Shown here in pieces: positions 1 through 12,275 of a DNA stretch of 64,000 nucleotides. Below the pieces are notes generated by a model that worked only from the letters and a program-made list of their open reading frames with translations, searched no databases and had not been told where the DNA came from. The stretch is taken from positions 56,814,453-56,878,452 of the forward strand of contig CM049311.1 of assembly GCA_026874595.1 (NCBI GenBank), read 5' to 3'. A program made the translations under genes and the position numbers. The stretch's first letter is position 1. The number at the start of each line of letters is the position of its first letter. The DNA is from Sipunculus nudus (taxonomy: Eukaryota > Annelida > Sipuncula > Golfingiida > Sipunculidae).

Positions 1-334
1 GAAGGTATTTAGACATTTTAGAGAGCAAATCACAAACAAAACATGACCCAGGATAATGGAAATATTTGCAAGAAGTCTAATTTTTTAAAAATTCACGCCA
101 ATTAAATGCAACTACTGCGAAGAATTGATGATGCATCCAAACCCCTGCACATGTTGGCAAACTTTTGGAGCCTAAATTACGATTGTTGGACTTTGCCATT
201 TTGTTAACATTCCAATCACTTGCAAGTTGTTTGTGTGCCCTTTGAAAACACTTTTGTAGCAGAACTCTGTAGGACTGGCTACACTGATGATGAGATGATT
301 TGCATACAGATGCTGAGCAGATGATGATACTAAC

Positions 335-389
335 CTCTGTAACTGCTGTAGTCATGGTCAGAGCTTTGGGGTTCACATGGCGAACCTCA
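335..389 (-). CDS. Next exon of the Q-rich regulator gene
   Basis: 55 nt between a good acceptor (TTTTTACTTTCAG, 390-402) and a donor GTTAGT at 334. Joined to the previous exon (phase 2 + 1) it reads GQVEVRHVNPKALT then MTTAVTE, open throughout and ending in phase 0. The exon is supported by its splice sites and phase match only. The gene continues beyond the left edge. Confidence 0.55.
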
Positions 390-1156
390 CTGAAAGTAAA
401 AACAGGAATCACAGGAAATGTTACACTGATAATATATAAGAAATACAAATGAGACATATTTGGTAGATTGAGAAGGTTCCTGATCATGGAAATACCAAAC
501 CTAGAATCAAAACTTGACTAGAAGAATTTCAGCTGCACTATCAGAAGGGTCTCTCCAAGGAGTTTATGAATAGAGAACCAAGTCCCATGCCAGCCCCAGG
601 TGTCAGCTGACAATAAATTGCAATTAGCACAGGATAAGCCCATCATCCCTTTTGTGCCCCCATTGTGTGGAGGTTCACACACCGCACTAGCATTAATCCT
701 GCTAGCATGTCCCATGTAACTGACAGTGACCAAGACAGGCTTTGCCGGTTAGAGCAATAAATCCATTTGCTGAGAGGTAAATTCCTGGAATAACAAGTTT
801 AAATATGTATGCGCAGACAGTTTGTGTTATTTGAAATTATGCGCACAAGATATATTCAAGTGGAGCAAGTGTAGGCAACTCACTGGAGCAAAGTTGGGAC
901 AAATTCAGCCACTCATCCTCAATTTTTGCTTTTATATATGACGCATCACTGGTAAGAAAAAACTTAAGTTTCTTCGAATAAATGCTTAATTTTCCTTTTC
1001 ATATCAGTTTACGCACTGCACACTGATACTGCCCATTCACAAGGTTTATAATTATCCTCTGATTCTGACAGTTTAGAGCACACATGATCAGAAGACTGAA
1101 TTTAAGTGATAAGTAGCGGTGGTCACTGGCGGTGTCATTGCAGGTGCTTGACACTC

Positions 1157-1581
1157 ATGCTGCGTTCGTTACCTCTTGAATAGATGGTACGTACGAGTTT
1201 CCCAGTGGGAAATCCCGTTAGACACGTGATACAAGTGGCACGTACCACTGGGAAAATGGGATTTGGCGGAGCAAGTCGATCTGTTCCACTTAGCGACCTT
1301 CACCTTTATTCACTGCTTTTCGAGATATAGGAAGCAAATAAAGACACCAATAATGGCAATATTTGACTGGTTTACATAAAAGTTTTAAATGACAAATAAA
1401 GTTGAACAAATGTAACATGAAACATATTTTATTAATCAGTTTCTTTTTGGTTACTATCACAACCTAGACATCATGTCAGCGGGTCTTTTGTTGGGTACCG
1501 AACGTTTGCAAGTCGTACGAACGAGCTGCCATCTGGTACATACAATCTGTACGAGGCTACGAGCGGTAACGAACGCAGCAT
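1157..1581. mobile_element. MITE-like element with 17-bp terminal inverted repeats
   Basis: Both ends read ATGCTGCGTTCGTTACC inward (left at 1157, right as its complement ending at 1581), a perfect 17-bp inverted repeat bounding 425 bp. There is no transposase ORF. A clear target duplication was not found, so the superfamily is unassigned. Confidence 0.5.
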
Positions 1582-2090
1582 TATTATCGCCCATGTGTAC
1601 CATAGCCATTTCCCACAAGAGTTCACTTGGGGATTTCCAGAAACAAACAAATTGTTCCTAAATGAGGTAACTCAAGGTCCACAGGTCAGCAGCACCTCTT
1701 TGTGCTGGGATGAGCTAGTTTTATGGCCCCGTCAGGCATATTGGACACAGACTGGGAACAAACTTGCTTCCCCATCATATAAACACCTTGGTCTTTCTAA
1801 ATCCTGTTTGAGCTGTATACACAGGATGGTTCAATTGGATGGTTTAATTTGTACTTCTGGACCATCAGCTGCTGACTGCTGTGATCTGTCAGACTCAATA
1901 CGCTCGATATAATATGCATTAAAAACCACTGTCAAGTTCTGATGCACTGGAAGCTAAAAGGTTCTACAAATTATGCTTCATGGCAGGGATATATACAACA
2001 AATAACACAGACTAAAAATATAAAATGAAACATAGTATGGCCTCTTCACATATTAAACTAAATGCTTTTCAAAAACAAGGCTAAACCAAT

Positions 2091-2336
2091 TGTCAGGGCA
2101 ATCCATGCAGCCACTGCTGGTTCACCTCGAATGTCAGGGCAATCCATGCAGCTACTGCTGGTACACCTCGAATGTCAGGGCAATCCATGCAGCCACTGCT
2201 GGTACACCTCGAATGTCAGGGCAATCCATGCAGCCACTGCTGGTACACCTCAAATGTCAGGGCAATCCATGCAGCCACTGCTGGTACACCTCGAATGTCA
2301 GGGCAATCCATGCAGCTACTGCTGGTACACCTCAAA
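2091..2336. repeat. 41-bp minisatellite, six copies
   Basis: Six direct copies (starts 2091, 2132, 2173, 2214, 2255, 2296) of a unit beginning TGTCAGGGCAATCCATGCAG, with few substitutions. The unit is not a multiple of 3, so all three plus-strand frames stay open across it. Those overlapping ORFs are artefacts. Confidence 0.95.
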
Positions 2337-2595
2337 TGTACTTATGATACCAATACTTGATTGATCAAGAGCTCTGATATGCCGATACCACTTTACAAGG
2401 TATTCTAAAATTCCAATCATTTCACAATTTTTTAACACCATTCCATATATTTCTAATTTATGATCATAACTAGAAATGTGCTAAAAAAGGTTTCCTAAGT
2501 TTAACAAGCTAATAAAAATTTTCACTCCTCACCAGTTTTTACATTGCATTCCTAGTCATTCCAGGAAACCAATAATCATGGGGTGTGATACTTAC

Positions 2596-3253
2596 ACTTG
2601 CCCTGGTAGCTGGGTTGACAGCATGTTTCTCAGACTGGTACTGGTGTGCTGGGCTGGAGACAGCACAGATGTGGCAGGGTTATTATGCAAAGCAATGGAT
2701 GCTGCTGACGGGAGAACCTGTACAGCATGCTCCCCCTGGTGAACAGCAGGTTGATCTGCCCGCACAAGAGATGCACAGTTCTGGGGTGATGCTGCACCAG
2801 GAGATTCAAAAGAAGAATCCACAGATGTCCTGGGCACGATTTTAGAGACCATTTGTGGTCTAGTCCTGTTGATCTGGGCAGCAGCAGAATCATTATTCAA
2901 TCTGTGATACACAACTCCTTTTACTTGTGCCCCATCCTTCGCCTGAGCATGTAGCTTCATCTGTTGACCAGTATAATGAACACCGGCATGGCTGACCACA
3001 GCTGGGTTTGCTCCACGTATCAGTGGAACGGTTCCAGCCACCGTGACCACCTGAGTGGATGTAGCCACACCTACAGACTGGTGGTGGACCAACGTGCTGG
3101 CCTGCTGCTGCTGTTGATGTCCCTGCTGTATACTAACTGCTGCTTGAACCTGATGAGCTGATGTCACCACCTGCTGGCTGGCAAGCTGATCACCTGGCAT
3201 AGGTGGCGCTGTAGGTGACGTGGTCACATGACTGTACCCACTCTGATCCAAGG
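2596..3253 (-). CDS. Internal exon of a Q-rich putative transcriptional regulator
   Basis: A 658-nt open exon on the minus strand. The acceptor TTATTATAG is at 3254-3262 and the donor GTAAGTAT begins at 2595, phase 2. It encodes about 219 residues of low complexity rich in Gln, Val, Ala, His, Ser and Thr, including GHQQQQQAS near the start, repeated VVT/VATSTQVVTV segments, HYTGQQMKL and STQLPGQ at the end. No folded domain, zinc finger or catalytic motif is visible. Such composition is typical of disordered parts of nuclear co-regulators, but I cannot name the family. There is no real ATG start at its front, so it is internal or the first part is missing. The splice phase fits the exon at 335-389. 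Confidence 0.7.
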
Positions 3254-3684
3254 CTATAATAATACAGAAATATTTATACTTAAGTCTCCTGAATATATAT
3301 CTGTATAATCAAAAAGACCCATAAGAAGACACAAATACATAAATTTGCAAGTTCTTATCAGAGATATCTAAGGCATTATAAGGACCTATTTATGTTTCCT
3401 ATCTTAGCAGGAATTACATATTACTATGACATTAGTGGTGTGCTGATTAATCAATTAAATGAATTACATTTTTTAATAACCAATTTAAAACCATCATGTA
3501 TGTAGTATGCATATGAAAAGAATCCAATCCTGTCAGAGATATATGACCACAAAGTAACTAACAGCATCAAAATGTAATGTTACGTAACCAACTTTCATCT
3601 GTCAGCAAGTCAAATTTGGATGCAGGTGAATTGATGGTTTCATCATGAATATCGATGAACATGTCACATTGTTTATTTTAGGTA

Positions 3685-6600
3685 CAGTAGAGCGCCGTTT
3701 TTCAGAAAGCGTCTGGGGACGTGCGCAGTCTTACAAAGTCTTACTTTTCATTTTGCAAAAAAAGGCCTTAAAAAGTCTTACTTTTCTTACATTTTAGAGG
3801 CTAGGTCTTACAAAAGTCTTACTTTTTGTTTCACAGAAACTTAAATAAAATTTTGAATCGTGAAGGAGGCAAATTAATGGATACCATAAATCTGAAAGTA
3901 GCTAATTTTTCAAAGCCTGTTCCCGTATTTAACTGCATTTCACACATAATCTGCATGTTCAGACTACCATGGGTCTCATGATCATGGGGGGGCACCTGCG
4001 GAGTATTTTCAATGCAGACAACAGAATAAATACGAATCAGAAGACACGTGTTCACAATTTCGGTGGTGTGAAGGGGGGCTCAAAAGTTGCGTGCCAGTTC
4101 ATCACAATTTTTTATGGAATTTTCCTCTGCTGTACACTTTCCCTAAATCATGTAATCTCTGCAGTTTCAGCTTGTCAGTGGATGGGCATTAACTTTGTTG
4201 GTAACTGAAAGTAACGACGCGCTGTGTGTTTGTCGACAATGCAAATAAAGTAGGAGAAATTCCAGTAACTATGACTTAATCATGAAAGAGTTTGGTCCTA
4301 AAATATCACTCCAGCATCTTTTTTTCAGTTTCATGTTTGCCAAGCAGGTTCATGTATATTTATGTATGAATACTGACAGCATTTAAAAAGATAATTATTT
4401 TGCTTGACTCAAGCACACAAGGATAGCAGAGCTCGTGCCAATAAAAGGTGTTTGAAAGTGTGATAGGTATATTTGGACATGTGCTTCAAACTAGAAGTTG
4501 AAATAAATATTTGTGTGTGAGTTGGTGTACAGAAGATGCTTCAGTGATTTCTAAACCAGCCAGCATTTATATAACCCTGTATACCAGAACACGGCATGAA
4601 CTGACATGAGTTTTCTGTAACTCTTCATGATTTAGGCTCGTCCTGCTCATCGACATAGGCCTACCTGTGAGCTGAATTTTTCCAGGAACGATATTGATGG
4701 GTTTTGAAAGTTTGTCCCTATAGAAGTTAATACATTTAAATATTTACGTCGATAATCTTGTGAAATATTACGTTGACATATTTACCTCCTTTGTGGTCAA
4801 GGACATCTTTTCGGGCACATATGTATTATGACCATTGTATATTTCATAATTAATTTAATTTATGGATGACTGTTAAAATCAGTTAGAATGAATTATATTT
4901 TGTCAAATTTACAGCATAAAAGTACCAGCTAGTTCAGGCTACTTCAAGTGGAGCACAGGGAAAGTTCAAATGTGTTACCATTTTGTGTGTAGGTCTAGAT
5001 CGGCAAGCTTACACTGCATGCATATATCTAGCAAGTTATAAGTCTGTGCTGTAAAATATGTTTGAAATATTTGAGCACTGTAATAACAAACTATAATTGC
5101 TCCGCAGACGCTCATCTAATTTTTGTATGCCAATAAATGCTTTCAAATTAGAACATTTTTAATTACTATCGTGCCCGTGTATGCAACGCAGAAGGAGCAT
5201 ATATCGGTGTCAGCAATGACTGGCCTATAGGCTATATCACCAAATACTGTATTATCATAAACTTGGTAATTCCAAAATATGCATGACCATCAAGAAATCT
5301 ATATTTTATAGAAAAATATTTTTTATCATATTGCTCTTGCATATCAGAATTCATTTTGCCCACCGATTATATTGGCTGCTGATGTCAGTGTCGTCCAACT
5401 ACATTTTTCCAAACGTTTCTCCGTAAATTTTTGAATGTCCAGGCACACCAGCACTCTTTACAAATGTCTCACTCTTGGAGGGGACACGTGGTTTTTGCAG
5501 TAGATTGTGCTAATACAGAGGTATTATGAAAATATAAATGAACATTAAGAAATCTATATTTTATTGATGTAAATTAATTTTTATCCTATTGCTCTCGCAT
5601 TTCAGAACATGTTTTGCCCACATACATGTATCACGGTCTGCCCGATGTCAACAATGTCAGTGTCATCCAACTGCATTTTGCCACACCTATCCACATGAAT
5701 TTTGGAACGCCCAAGCTCGCTTTCTCTTTACAAATGCCCAACTCTTTTGCGGGGATACCTAAGGTTTTGCAGTAGATTGTGCTAATACAGCAGGATATAT
5801 CCAAGGGTTTCAAAGTGGAAACTGGTCACTCTTGCTTACACCTCACGGTAATGCGTCAGCGAATACGTCATCCTTTCAAATTTACCGCTGCATTTTTTTA
5901 GCAGATATTCTGTGAACTCCAGTAAAGGAAGTTATCCGAACATGTCCATGAAAATGTTTGTACCTGAGGACTGGATTGCCTGTGTTCTTTGATTTTGGCA
6001 GGAAAATGAAGTTGCTCAGGGAGAAGTGGTGCCTGGCGTTCGTGGGGCTGCAGCAATCAAGTTACAACATTACCATTCTACAGCTAAACGCTGTTTATAG
6101 ATATGGTAAACTTAATTGACAGATTTATGGATAAAGAGATACATGCTTTGCCATGTATAATATAAGAACTCCGATCGTAACAACATATATGTGTAAGAAT
6201 ACGGCAACAGCCGGCAAAGGAGTAGAGAATATACGGGCATGTAAATGAAGGCCTATTTAATTATTTATGTGTCATTTGTAATTTGGATGTATATAAAAAT
6301 GAATATAATTAAGACCTATATATATAAGGTTTCTAATAACCATGCGAAAATGGTTTCTTATTTTTCTCAAAAAAGTCTTACAAAGTCTTAAAAACGTCGT
6401 ACTTTTTGAAACTGAAAAGGTGCAAGAACCCTGCATTAACTTAACGCTATATTACTGAGGGAACATCGGGTTTCTTTTCGACCCACATAATTTAAAACAG
6501 AAATTTATAAAAATATCAGATTTATTGCAGAGATTATACCTGCTTTAACCTGTTTTATGATACTTGTGTGCCATTTTTTCCAAACAAAATTCACAGGAGG

Positions 6601-7192
6601 GAATGGACAAATGACATCACCATTATTGTAACTCCGTTAGTTTTTAACGGCCCACAGGTGGCACCAATGCGGCACACGCATAATGCAGTCCGTTTTATTT
6701 TCTTTGACTCAGTATCTCTGGCAAGTGACAGCAAGGCGATCATGTTTGATTGGTGTTCTTCATGACAATTAATAAGCTGAATAACGGCAAGTAAGTGACA
6801 CAATTGCTCTCTTGGAATGAACTGACCGACCAGGCCCGCGTGCTATAGCCTTGCTTCTTAACCTACTTGGTTGATAATACAAAAGTACTCTTTGATAAAC
6901 TGCTCAGCTGCTTACTAGGGGTATACGGAGCCTGGCGTTGTGTGCGTCTAGCTGTAGTTATCAAACCTTTGCCCTGGCGACAGCGTCGGCCCAGAACTAA
7001 TAAATTAGGGTCACCAAGGGCTTAACCACCTGACTGCAGGCCTTTGTGATTCTTCATTACAAAAATTCATTTGAGGTGTTTACATGCTTGAAAAATATTT
7101 CGGAAATACGAATAAATTTTCGGTTCTCCATTTTAATTTTCGGAAAAACAAATTTTCAGAAATTTCCCATTCGGAAATACCGTGCTCTACTG
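3685..7192. mobile_element. Pogo/Tigger-like DNA element, non-autonomous
   Basis: Ends read CAGTAGAGC and then diverge slightly (left CGTTTTTCAGAAA, right GGTATTTCCGAAT read inward), flanked on both sides by TA (3683-3684 and 7193-7194). CAGTAGA-type ends with TA target sites fit the Tc1/mariner-pogo group. The 3.5-kb interior has no transposase-like ORF. It holds AGTCTTAC-rich patches (3729-3840, 6360-6410) and a tandem duplication (5253-5789). Confidence 0.55.
5253..5789. repeat. Diverged tandem duplication, about 270 bp per copy
   Basis: The two halves share AAGAAATCTATATTTTAT near their start and TTTTGCAGTAGATTGTG near their end (about 5493 and 5764), a period of 271 bp. They are clearly homologous but diverged. 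Confidence 0.8.
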
Positions 7193-9492
7193 TACTAGTA
7201 TACAGCAGATTTCAAGGTTATATGTAGAAAGTATGTAAAATAAACGATCATTGGTCATTTTTTTATTTTTCAATAATAGATTATGATTTAAAACCAATTC
7301 TTACCACTATAACCTAAAGCTGATTAAAAATTATGGCTTAATTTATAAAAGAAAACTGTTATATTCATTTTGAACACTGTCTACACACTAAATATAGCAA
7401 GACACTAATGACAATTATTAACATAATATTAACCTCATAATGAGACCATGTCTTTAAGATCTGATTTTTTTTATCACATTTAAATATTTTTATTTTCTTA
7501 AACATGTATCAGAATAAAATTGTAATCTCAGCTATGAAACTAATACATGTGTTAAAAATAACCTAATGATCAAAACACCCAATATATTATACAAGGAGCA
7601 AACTGGAGTTGGAATGTTTAATTTTATCAACTGATATAAAGCAATCAGTAATATATATTTAATAATTGACCAGGTATCATGTAACAGCTAATACAGCCTT
7701 GAGTCTTAATGTCATTAGTTAAACATATTGACATCTTAAATGAGCACTTGTGTGAGTAATATTTTAAATTTTTGACATTTCAATTTTTTTTTAATTTTGT
7801 AAAAAATATAAACCAACGAATTAAACACCTGGAAGAGAGATGGAAATTTAAACTATAGTCCGTACCAGCACCCCTGTCCACCTGTTTTTTCATGATTATT
7901 TTTTTGATAATCAAAGAACATCCAAACTTTTAGATCTTAGGGCAGAAAGAGGAAAAAGCATAATTAACTGTTATGGAAATAATAGCGTACCTTGTGTCAT
8001 TTTCCTGTAAACAATTTAAAAGCATTTTATGAGTAAAAAGTCTATTCTGTAGCGACATTGTGCCACTAATCTGTGAAATGGGCATATCAGGGATTAGTGA
8101 TGACGTCATAATAGACGTGACGTACTAAAGTGGCACCCATATTCATGGGCCCAATAATCAAGAACTCCAGACCCCTGTTTACAGCAAGACTTGTATTCTC
8201 TGCGTGCACGCTCTTCACTGTTACGTCACATTACTTTATATCCATATCCAAGGAGGATAAACAATGGTCACTTATTAGGGGCGCCATGAACCACGGATAT
8301 ATATATGAGATATGTCAGCCAGGTCGTAAAGTAAATAATATTTATATTTTGAGTAGGTAAGGTACCAAAAATTATGCTTTTGCCTCTTCATGCCATTGGT
8401 GCAAATATTATTTTGCAAGTTTGTCTTATGTAGAGATATTCGAGAAAAAACAGGTGGACAGGGGTGCTGGAAAGGGCTATAATGTAATATAATCAACTTC
8501 ATCCTTGTCTATCATTAACTTGCTTCATAAAATCCCTAATAGTTAACAACAATTTTATTTAATAATTTATTTTTCATTTTTATTACTGAAATGAAAATTC
8601 CCCATTTGTGACTGCATGGTGTCATTTGAAATTTGATTTTCATTTGTTAATTTGTTATGTTTTTGTCCAAAACAACTACTAGAGGAGGGGGGTTGGACAG
8701 TTAGATCCAGCTGAAGCCACCCAAGAGCTGGCTGGCTGCAGAGTATGCTTCCCTTCAAGCATGCATAATTGGCCTGAAAGGTCAATATGGGGGCTTCAGT
8801 ATAGCCTAGGTTGACATGGTCTCATTAAAAACTTTAAAAAAAGCTACAGTTTTAGGTGAATTTCTTTCAAATTTCAGAATTTAGAAGCTGAAATCCTTAC
8901 GTTAGCATGATATGAAAATTAAATTAACAGTTTTTACAAAGAAAAAACATGCCATTGCCAAAGTTGGGCAAAATTTAAGGTACTGATTTTATATTTATGC
9001 AAATAACTTATAAAATTTGAAAAATCCAATTTTTGGTATTCAATTGAATCTTGATTAAATGAAGTTATATCCCTGAAAAAGTCTGTAGCTTCAGCTATTC
9101 TTATGTTAATTAGTAAATACATTTCCTGATTTTTTTACAAGGTGCATTATGTACAGACCCATAACTTCAACAAATTACGCAATACTGACTTAATATTTTG
9201 TATGTACAAAGGTAATGTATGGAAAAATATGCATATTCACTATGATAAAATTCAGATCAGTGGTTTTGATGTTAGGCAGTCTTGATGTGTAACAATGGTT
9301 TTTTTAATGGAAAATGGAGGTTTTTCCTTAATATCTCAAAGGAACCAGGTCCTAGTGACCCAGTATTCGGTATGGTTGGAGATTATGGGGACATCTAACT
9401 GTATGCCGAATTTCAGATTCATAGGTCCAACCTTTTCAAATGGGCCAGTTTAACAGATGGACCGACAGCCAACAGACAAAAGACCACGACTG
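7193..9492. other. AT-rich intergenic or intronic DNA with repeat remnants
   Basis: No convincing exon on either strand. From about 8850 rightward it is a diverged copy of the dispersed repeat whose hairpin end is at 9493-9523. Confidence 0.4.
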
Positions 9493-9523
9493 TAGTTCAG
9501 ATGACTAATAGTCAGCTAAGCTT
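8850..9523 (-). repeat. Copy of the hairpin-ended dispersed repeat (truncated)
   Basis: Shares GCCAAAGTTGGGCAAAATTT (8957) with the copies at 36.0 and 49.1 kb. It ends at an imperfect hairpin (TAGTTCAGATGACT / AGTCAGCTAAGCT) at 9493-9523. The other terminus is missing. Confidence 0.7.
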
Positions 9524-9708
9524 ATAAGGTGTGAAATGTTGTTAGCCAATACTGTCCTCTAGTTAGAGCAGCTAGTGGCTCTAGGCATACATACTTAATG
9601 GAAAAGGATCCCTTAATCCTAGAGTTTTGTTTTATATTTCAGAATAAATGCATGTACATAGAAGATTTTTGTTTATTTTCCCCATTAATTTGACCGTTTA
9701 ATGTATGA

Positions 9709-10544
9709 CAGGGTTGGGGCCAGGTACAAGTAAAAGTACCTAGGTACAGGTACAGGTACTTGTGAATTTGCCAGGTACAGGTACAGCTACTTGATTTTCA
9801 CAGAGTACCTAGGTACAGGTACATTAGAAAGTACCTAGGTACAGGTACATTTATCACTTCAAAGACGTTTTGAAGGATAATAAAAGCGGCATAAATTGAC
9901 ATATATATGCAAGTTGACATGTTTTTTTTCTGTCAAACAATATTGAAACATTTGCTAAAATATATTTAATTAGAACTTATTATCTTTATGGCACCATACA
10001 TTCCTAGGTTCCTAGCTCCAAACATGGGATGCCACGACTGGATCTGACACTTTATAGAACTAAGTTGTTTGCGCTGACACTGAACTGTGTTCAAGTGAGA
10101 GAACAAACATTAGCCAGATTTCATACCTTAAATATCACTCAAATTAACAGCTATAAAGCTCTGTTCAATTAATTTTTATATCCCCTATGACCTAACTAGT
10201 TGTGGGTACCACCTCGAATGATTTGTTCGATTAGTGGTTACAGCTTATTTCACACATGTGACCATTCTGAAGGTTTGATAACAATTCATGAGCAGTTTAT
10301 CACACTGAAGGCTTACTGATTATTTTACACTACAGGTAACCATTTTTAATACAAAAAGAGTAAAAAACTTAAAAAAATGAAAATATGAAAATATACCTGC
10401 AGTACCTTGTACCAGGTACAGGTACTTTAGTTCCAGGTACAGGTACAAGGTACTTCCTACTCATGACTGGCAGGTACAGGTACAGGTATTCTGAAATGTG
10501 TACCTAGGTACAGGTACAGGTACAAGTACCTGGCCCCAACCCTG
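9709..10544. mobile_element. hAT-type non-autonomous transposon with GGTAC arrays
   Basis: Perfect 19-bp terminal inverted repeats CAGGGTTGGGGCCAGGTAC, flanked by an exact 8-bp target duplication ATGTATGA (9701-9708 and 10545-10552). An 8-bp duplication with CAGGG-type ends is diagnostic of the hAT superfamily. Both subterminal regions are packed with GGTACAGGTAC / CCTAGGTAC repeats. The 836-bp interior has no transposase. Confidence 0.9.
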
Positions 10545-10970
10545 ATGTATGATAAGGTATGATATGTAGTTTTATGCATTTAAGCCTTGTAAGCTACTGA
10601 AAAAAATATTAGTTTGTGTGGTAAAGATGTTGTACAAGGGTATCTGTTTATGGTTATGAGCGGAAAATTAATCATGACCAGGTATTAAGTCTTTGCTCAT
10701 GTACTATTGAGGTGATTTGCTCAAGAGGTAACTTGCAGGTGAATATTACCTGGCTAACTGTAACTGCTCAATTTTGCAGTACCAATTGCTTAAGTAGGAA
10801 TAGCTAAGAGCTTTTATAGTGAGCACTACACCATGGTCTTAAACAAAGTTATGATGACCATACTTAATATGAAAGAAATTAATTATAAAATGCTTATTTA
10901 TTCTTATTTCACCTCAAAATGCTAACACAAACAATCCATCTAGCTTCCATTAGATACATCTTCTACCGAG

Positions 10971-12275
10971 GGCGTAAAAAAAAGTCTTTGTTTCCGGTTA
11001 CCCGACCGACCCTAGATTTCCTGTGCGACCCTAAAATTTTTATTTGTATTCTGATTGCAAAACCAGTAAAAGTCGAGGTTTGTATGTGGAATTTTTAGGT
11101 GAAGTACACTAATGTCAACAACTTTAATCTGTCATACAGATACAAATTACAATGTTCTGAGATCGTCACTGACACTTCAGATATACCCCCGAAAAACAGC
11201 GTGTGGACAGTCATATGCATGAGCAGGTTCGTCAGCTGAGAACTTAGTTCTGTGCAACAACTTTTTATAATTTATAGGAAGCTGATAAATATCATAAGTG
11301 TTCCACTGGAGAAATAAGTGGCTTCTATCAAGCGATGAACGTGGCCTCCTCTGGGAATGTCTGACAGCCATGACTTGCCTGAGAACTGATTTTAGATTGT
11401 TCAAATTTGCCCTAATGCCCAAAAATTTGCTTTTCCGTAAGGCCTCATTAATGGGCAGCTTGTATGCACGAACGCTAGTCGGCAATATTTGGGAGTGCCA
11501 TCTTAGGCTATGCAAATGAGTTAAATGAACTGATGACATGACGTTTTGTCATCGCATGTAACCGTGGTTACCTATTTGGGTACATATGTACCCGTATTTG
11601 TTCTGTCAATGATCACCTGAACCTGCGCTCGGGCGCTGGCAGGAGTAAAAAAACAAACAACTTAATGAACGTTGACCGGTCAATTAATGAAAAGTTAAAC
11701 GCAAATTTGGGGGTAACACAAGGTAATCATTCATTTTTGGCGATAATTTTTTTAAACAATGGCGGTAAATGATAAGAGCATATTCATAACTACGATGTCA
11801 AATTTGAAACCGGCAGATTGCCAATGTACATTTCTTATTTTAAACAAATATACCAATGTTATGATCACTTTATTTCCCGAGCTTAATGCGTGCTTACTAC
11901 ACCATGGCTCAACGGTGTCAATTCGCAATTGTTGAAGGCAAATGAATGGCAGGCTGCTCATGTTAGCCTAAGAAGGTAAACCTGCCTGATCGCCACCTTA
12001 AATTATTTCTCAGCGACTGATCATTCCTGATAAGTTACTATGCTTCCCTTTTTTTTAAGAGACTGAACAAATGCCTATTTATCCAAGTGAAAATGGTTCT
12101 AATGGGTCAATACTTGATCATACTGTACACAGACTGGCATAGATATGCATAAACATAATTCTATATACAAATTTATTCTGAAAATATGTCCCATAAACTG
12201 AATAAAAAAAAATTCCCTACCTACCTACCCTATTTTTTCTTTGGCGTGTAATCAGAAACAAAGATCTTTTTAGGC
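10971..12275. mobile_element. Possible TIR element of about 1.3 kb
   Basis: Left end GGCGTAAAAA..TCTTTGTTTCCGGTTAC and right end (complement) GGCCTAAAAA..TCTTTGTTTCTGATTAC match over about 29 positions with small gaps, bounding 1.3 kb. No target duplication or transposase was found. Confidence 0.4.

Larger units (their letters stand above)
390..2595 (-). other. Intron of the Q-rich gene
   Basis: The gap between the two exons. It contains a small inverted-repeat element (1157-1581) and a 41-bp minisatellite (2091-2336). Otherwise no coding signal was recognised. Confidence 0.5.

Noticed and set aside
518-733. Minus-strand ORF of 71 codons between the two Q-rich gene exons
   Set aside because: Exons 2596-3253 and 335-389 already join in phase without it, and its splice sites are weak.
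2062-2364. Three overlapping plus-strand ORFs with repeated MSGQSMQPLLVHLECQ-type units
   Set aside because: They are the same 41-bp minisatellite read in three frames; there is no splice or start context.
11177-11539. 120-codon minus-strand ORF
   Set aside because: Lies inside a candidate mobile element, with no recognisable motif and an overlapping open frame on the other strand.
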